This document shows, piece after piece, positions 47,172 through 49,050 of a stretch of DNA of 49,050 nt. The stretch is taken from the NCBI GenBank assembly GCA_046350295.1, contig JAXMAR010000055.1, positions 1 to 49,050 on the forward strand. Direction: 5' to 3'. The notes under the pieces were generated by a model. That model worked only from the letters and a program-made list of their open reading frames with translations, had not been told where the DNA came from and did not search any database. The translations under genes were made by a program, and so were the position numbers. Source of the stretch: JAXMAR01 sp046350295. Its GTDB lineage: Bacteria; Planctomycetota; Planctomycetia; Gemmatales; Gemmataceae. The stretch's first letter is position 1. Each line of letters starts with the position of its first letter.

Positions 47172-49050
47172 TGCCTTCTCTCGCCCTCAGGCGTGCGCCA
47201 CTCGTGCTTCATCGTTTCACGGTTGCCTGCCGCGTCCTCCGCGTGGGCCGAGAGGCGCGTGACCCCGGTTTCCTCGAGAATCGCTTCCCATTCGGCGAAG
47301 TTCGGCCGCAACGGCCGCGCCGACTGGTCGTTGACCAGAACGCGTTTGACGGCGCCATTGTCCGCCGTCGTCCCGCGGACGATCGTCTTGCCCTTCACGC
47401 GCATGACGTGCGTGATGACGGTGACCGGCGGCAGATCGTCGATCGGGTCGAGGGCGCCGGGGTAGTCCTTGGCGTCGTTCGGGGCCTTGGCCGGGGAGAC
47501 GAAGGCGTAGTGCAGCTTGTCCGGAACGTCGTGCATGGCGATGCCGCGGTAGGCGTGGTTACGGTAGACGGGGCGCCAGACGCCATATTCGGCGTTGAAG
47601 ACGTCCAGGCCGTCGATGAGGAGCGAAGGCGAGACGGGGTGGATGGCCCAGTGGACGTTCCAGGAGCGGAAGTTCTTGATGACGAACGGATGCTTCTCGT
47701 CGGGCCCGACGCCCGCGACGCCGGGGCCGAAGGGGACACCGCCCCCAAGGTTGAAGCCGTGCCGCCGCTGGCAGTGGGTCTCGTTGTCCTCGAAGCGAAT
47801 GAACGGGAGCGTGCGGATGTCGACCGCCTTCTTGGCGCCGTCCGGCTGGAGGATCGGCAGGACCGGGTTGAACGCGGCGGTCTTCTCCACCTGGAAGAAG
47901 TAGCCGTATTCATCGCATTCGGCGGCGACGTTGCGGGTGAAGCTGTTGCGGCAGTTGGCCCACCAGAAGCCGGAGCCATCATTCTTGTCGAAGGGCAGGA
48001 TCTGCTCGGGCAGCGGCTTGGTCGCGTAGGCTTGCACGGCCAGGTTGCGGTCGAGGATGTTGTTCACCTCGGTCCCGTCCTCGAGGAAGAAGCCGTGGCC
48101 CATGCTCTGGTAGCCGACGCAATCGCGGACGACGAGATAGTTCGTGCCGTGGATCGTGAGCCAGCGATTGCCGCTGTCCCAGATCGAGGCGCCGATGACG
48201 CTGCTGCCGCGCATGGTGTCGCCCGCCAGGTGATAGTGGAGACTGTAGCGGCCGAGGACGCCGGGCATGCCGAGATGGCGGAATTCGGCGTAGCTGATCG
48301 AGCCGGCGGAATGGCGGTGGTACATGGTGTGGCCGCGGGCCTTGTCGGGCTCGGCCGATTCGACGACGACGTTTCGACTCAAATTGGCGATCTCGCCGCG
48401 GTAAGCGTCCTTGCAGAAGTGAGCGAACGTGAGGGGACGGTCGAGCGTGAGCTTCACGCCGTCGACGGCCTTGATGAAGCGTTCCTCGGTCTGACTGTCA
48501 TCGCGGACGCTCGGCTTGAACGTCTTCTTCACCTTGTTCTGCCTGGTGGTCGCGGTGAGGATCACCCGATCGCCGACGCGCCAGCCCGTGACCGGCTCGT
48601 CGAGCATCACCTCGCTCTGGCCGGTCTCGACGGGCGCGCCGAGCTTGACCCACGTGCGGCTCAAGGGGGCGCCGTGGAACTCCATGCGACCGCCGCAGCA
48701 GACGATAGCGGGGCAGGATTTCCTGTCCATGCCGTCGAAGTAAACGAGGCGGATCCGCGCCGTCTTGCCGGCGAGGATGGGAGTGTCCGGAGCGCCGACG
48801 AGGAACTCGGGCCGGGGCCTGGAGTCGTCCGGCTTGACGTGGGCGGAGCAATCGAAGCCCTCCTCGTCGACGGTATCGCCGGCCTGGATGCGGACGAGGC
48901 CGACGTCGAGCCGTGTATCTCGGTCGGCGGCGAAGGTGAGGACGCCGGAGACGTGGAGCGAGCGGATCGCCTCGGCGGAGTCGCGATCGTAGACGACGGC
49001 ATGTCCGGCGCGGATGAGCACGATGGCGCCGGCGGGTGGGAGGCGGCCGC
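47168..49050 (-). CDS. G8-domain / right-handed beta-helix protein (5' partial)
   Basis: At least 627 residues visible; the frame stays open to the window edge and its N terminus is beyond it. The first visible residues GRLPPAGAIVLIRAGHAVVYDRDSAEAIRSLHVSGVLTFAADRDTRLDVGLVRIQAG are typical of a G8 domain, as in CEMIP/PKHD1-like proteins. A beta-helix (about 150-480) follows with repeated asparagine/glycine ladder strings (NRNVVVESAEP, SSVIGASIWDSGNRWLTIHGTNYLVVRDCVGYQSMGHGFFLEDG). The C terminus carries an Ig-like fold (VTVITHVMRVKGKTIVRGTTADNGAVKRVLVNDQ). Such proteins bind or degrade polysaccharides outside the cell; whether this one does is unknown. Confidence 0.85.
   Translation of the reverse strand, partial: GRLPPAGAIVLIRAGHAVVYDRDSAEAIRSLHVSGVLTFAADRDTRLDVGLVRIQAGDTVDEEGFDCSAHVKPDDSRPRPEFLVGAPDTPILAGKTARIRLVYFDGMDRKSCPAIVCCGGRMEFHGAPLSRTWVKLGAPVETGQSEVMLDEPVTGWRVGDRVILTATTRQNKVKKTFKPSVRDDSQTEERFIKAVDGVKLTLDRPLTFAHFCKDAYRGEIANLSRNVVVESAEPDKARGHTMYHRHSAGSISYAEFRHLGMPGVLGRYSLHYHLAGDTMRGSSVIGASIWDSGNRWLTIHGTNYLVVRDCVGYQSMGHGFFLEDGTEVNNILDRNLAVQAYATKPLPEQILPFDKNDGSGFWWANCRNSFTRNVAAECDEYGYFFQVEKTAAFNPVLPILQPDGAKKAVDIRTLPFIRFEDNETHCQRRHGFNLGGGVPFGPGVAGVGPDEKHPFVIKNFRSWNVHWAIHPVSPSLLIDGLDVFNAEYGVWRPVYRNHAYRGIAMHDVPDKLHYAFVSPAKAPNDAKDYPGALDPIDDLPPVTVITHVMRVKGKTIVRGTTADNGAVKRVLVNDQSARPLRPNFAEWEAILEETGVTRLSAHAEDAAGNRETMKHEWRTPEGERRH

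Overview
The window reads as chromosomal DNA of a GC-rich planctomycete, probably in or near the Gemmatales. That placement is inference from gene content: a DUF4058 protein, a baeRF3-type release-factor-like protein, an FHA-GAF-PP2C phosphatase, a kinase-TolB-TPR protein, a G8 beta-helix protein, and palindromes built on CCCAGGGC/GCCCTGGG. I see no rRNA, tRNA, CRISPR array or transposase.

Layout. 1-1.0 kb: 3' end of feoB and a small Cys-rich partner. 1.0-5.4 kb: a poorly preserved stretch (DUF4058 protein, small membrane protein, Maf pyrophosphatase, family 9 glycosyltransferase, MFS exporter), most broken by frameshifts although the protein similarity continues across frames. 5.6-7.0 kb: an intact PolB-like 3'-5' exonuclease and a hypothetical protein. 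7.2-40 kb: a stress and energy-metabolism island with archaeal-type FBP aldolase/phosphatase, Hsp20, a membrane protein, a phosphoribosyltransferase, an ArsR/rhodanese/CoA-disulfide-reductase sulfur module, a heavy-metal P-type ATPase, three universal stress proteins, a VIT/VWA protein, a YbjN-like protein, a two-CBS protein, an RsbW/RsbV/RsbU-type partner switch, glycogen phosphorylase, baeRF3, a PQQ-type propeller protein, a HlyD/ABC exporter, a Ser/Thr kinase with TPRs, a CDP-alcohol phosphotransferase and PEP synthase. 41-44 kb: a divergent pair, an NtrC-type sigma54 response regulator and a PAS histidine kinase. 44-49 kb: a possible HEPN pair, a secreted dimethylformamidase-like protein, a ParB-like pair and the 3' end of a G8 protein.

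Main observation. Seven start sites in the island (fbp, hsp20, CBS, rsbW, baeRF3, a 100-aa protein, ppsA) are preceded by a -24/-12 sigma54-type promoter of form YGGC-N8-TTGC with exact GG-N10-GC spacing. Five intergenic regions, serving six of these promoters, also carry a TGTGCG-led 16-17 bp element about 108-138 bp upstream of the predicted transcription starts. One copy lies exactly midway between the divergent fbp and hsp20 promoters. With the sigma54 activator and its kinase at the edge of the island, this suggests a self-contained sigma54 regulon. Its gene content resembles the DosR dormancy regulon of Mycobacterium and the low-oxygen-activated (lxa) locus of Burkholderia cenocepacia. 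The kinase PAS domain has a His and an Arg exactly 20 residues apart where FixL has its heme His and O2-contacting Arg, so oxygen sensing is possible.

A second regulatory circuit is clear at 10.8-11.2 kb: an ArsR-type gene has a near-consensus sigma70 promoter overlapped by an 18-bp operator, and a 17/18 identical inverted copy lies in front of the rhodanese/CoA-disulfide-reductase genes. Several palindromic repeat families and a heptanucleotide array fill the intergenic DNA. Frameshifts cluster at about 1.2-4.3, 10.3-12.8, 23.95 and 30.9-32.0 kb, which suggests locally poor sequence rather than uniform gene decay.
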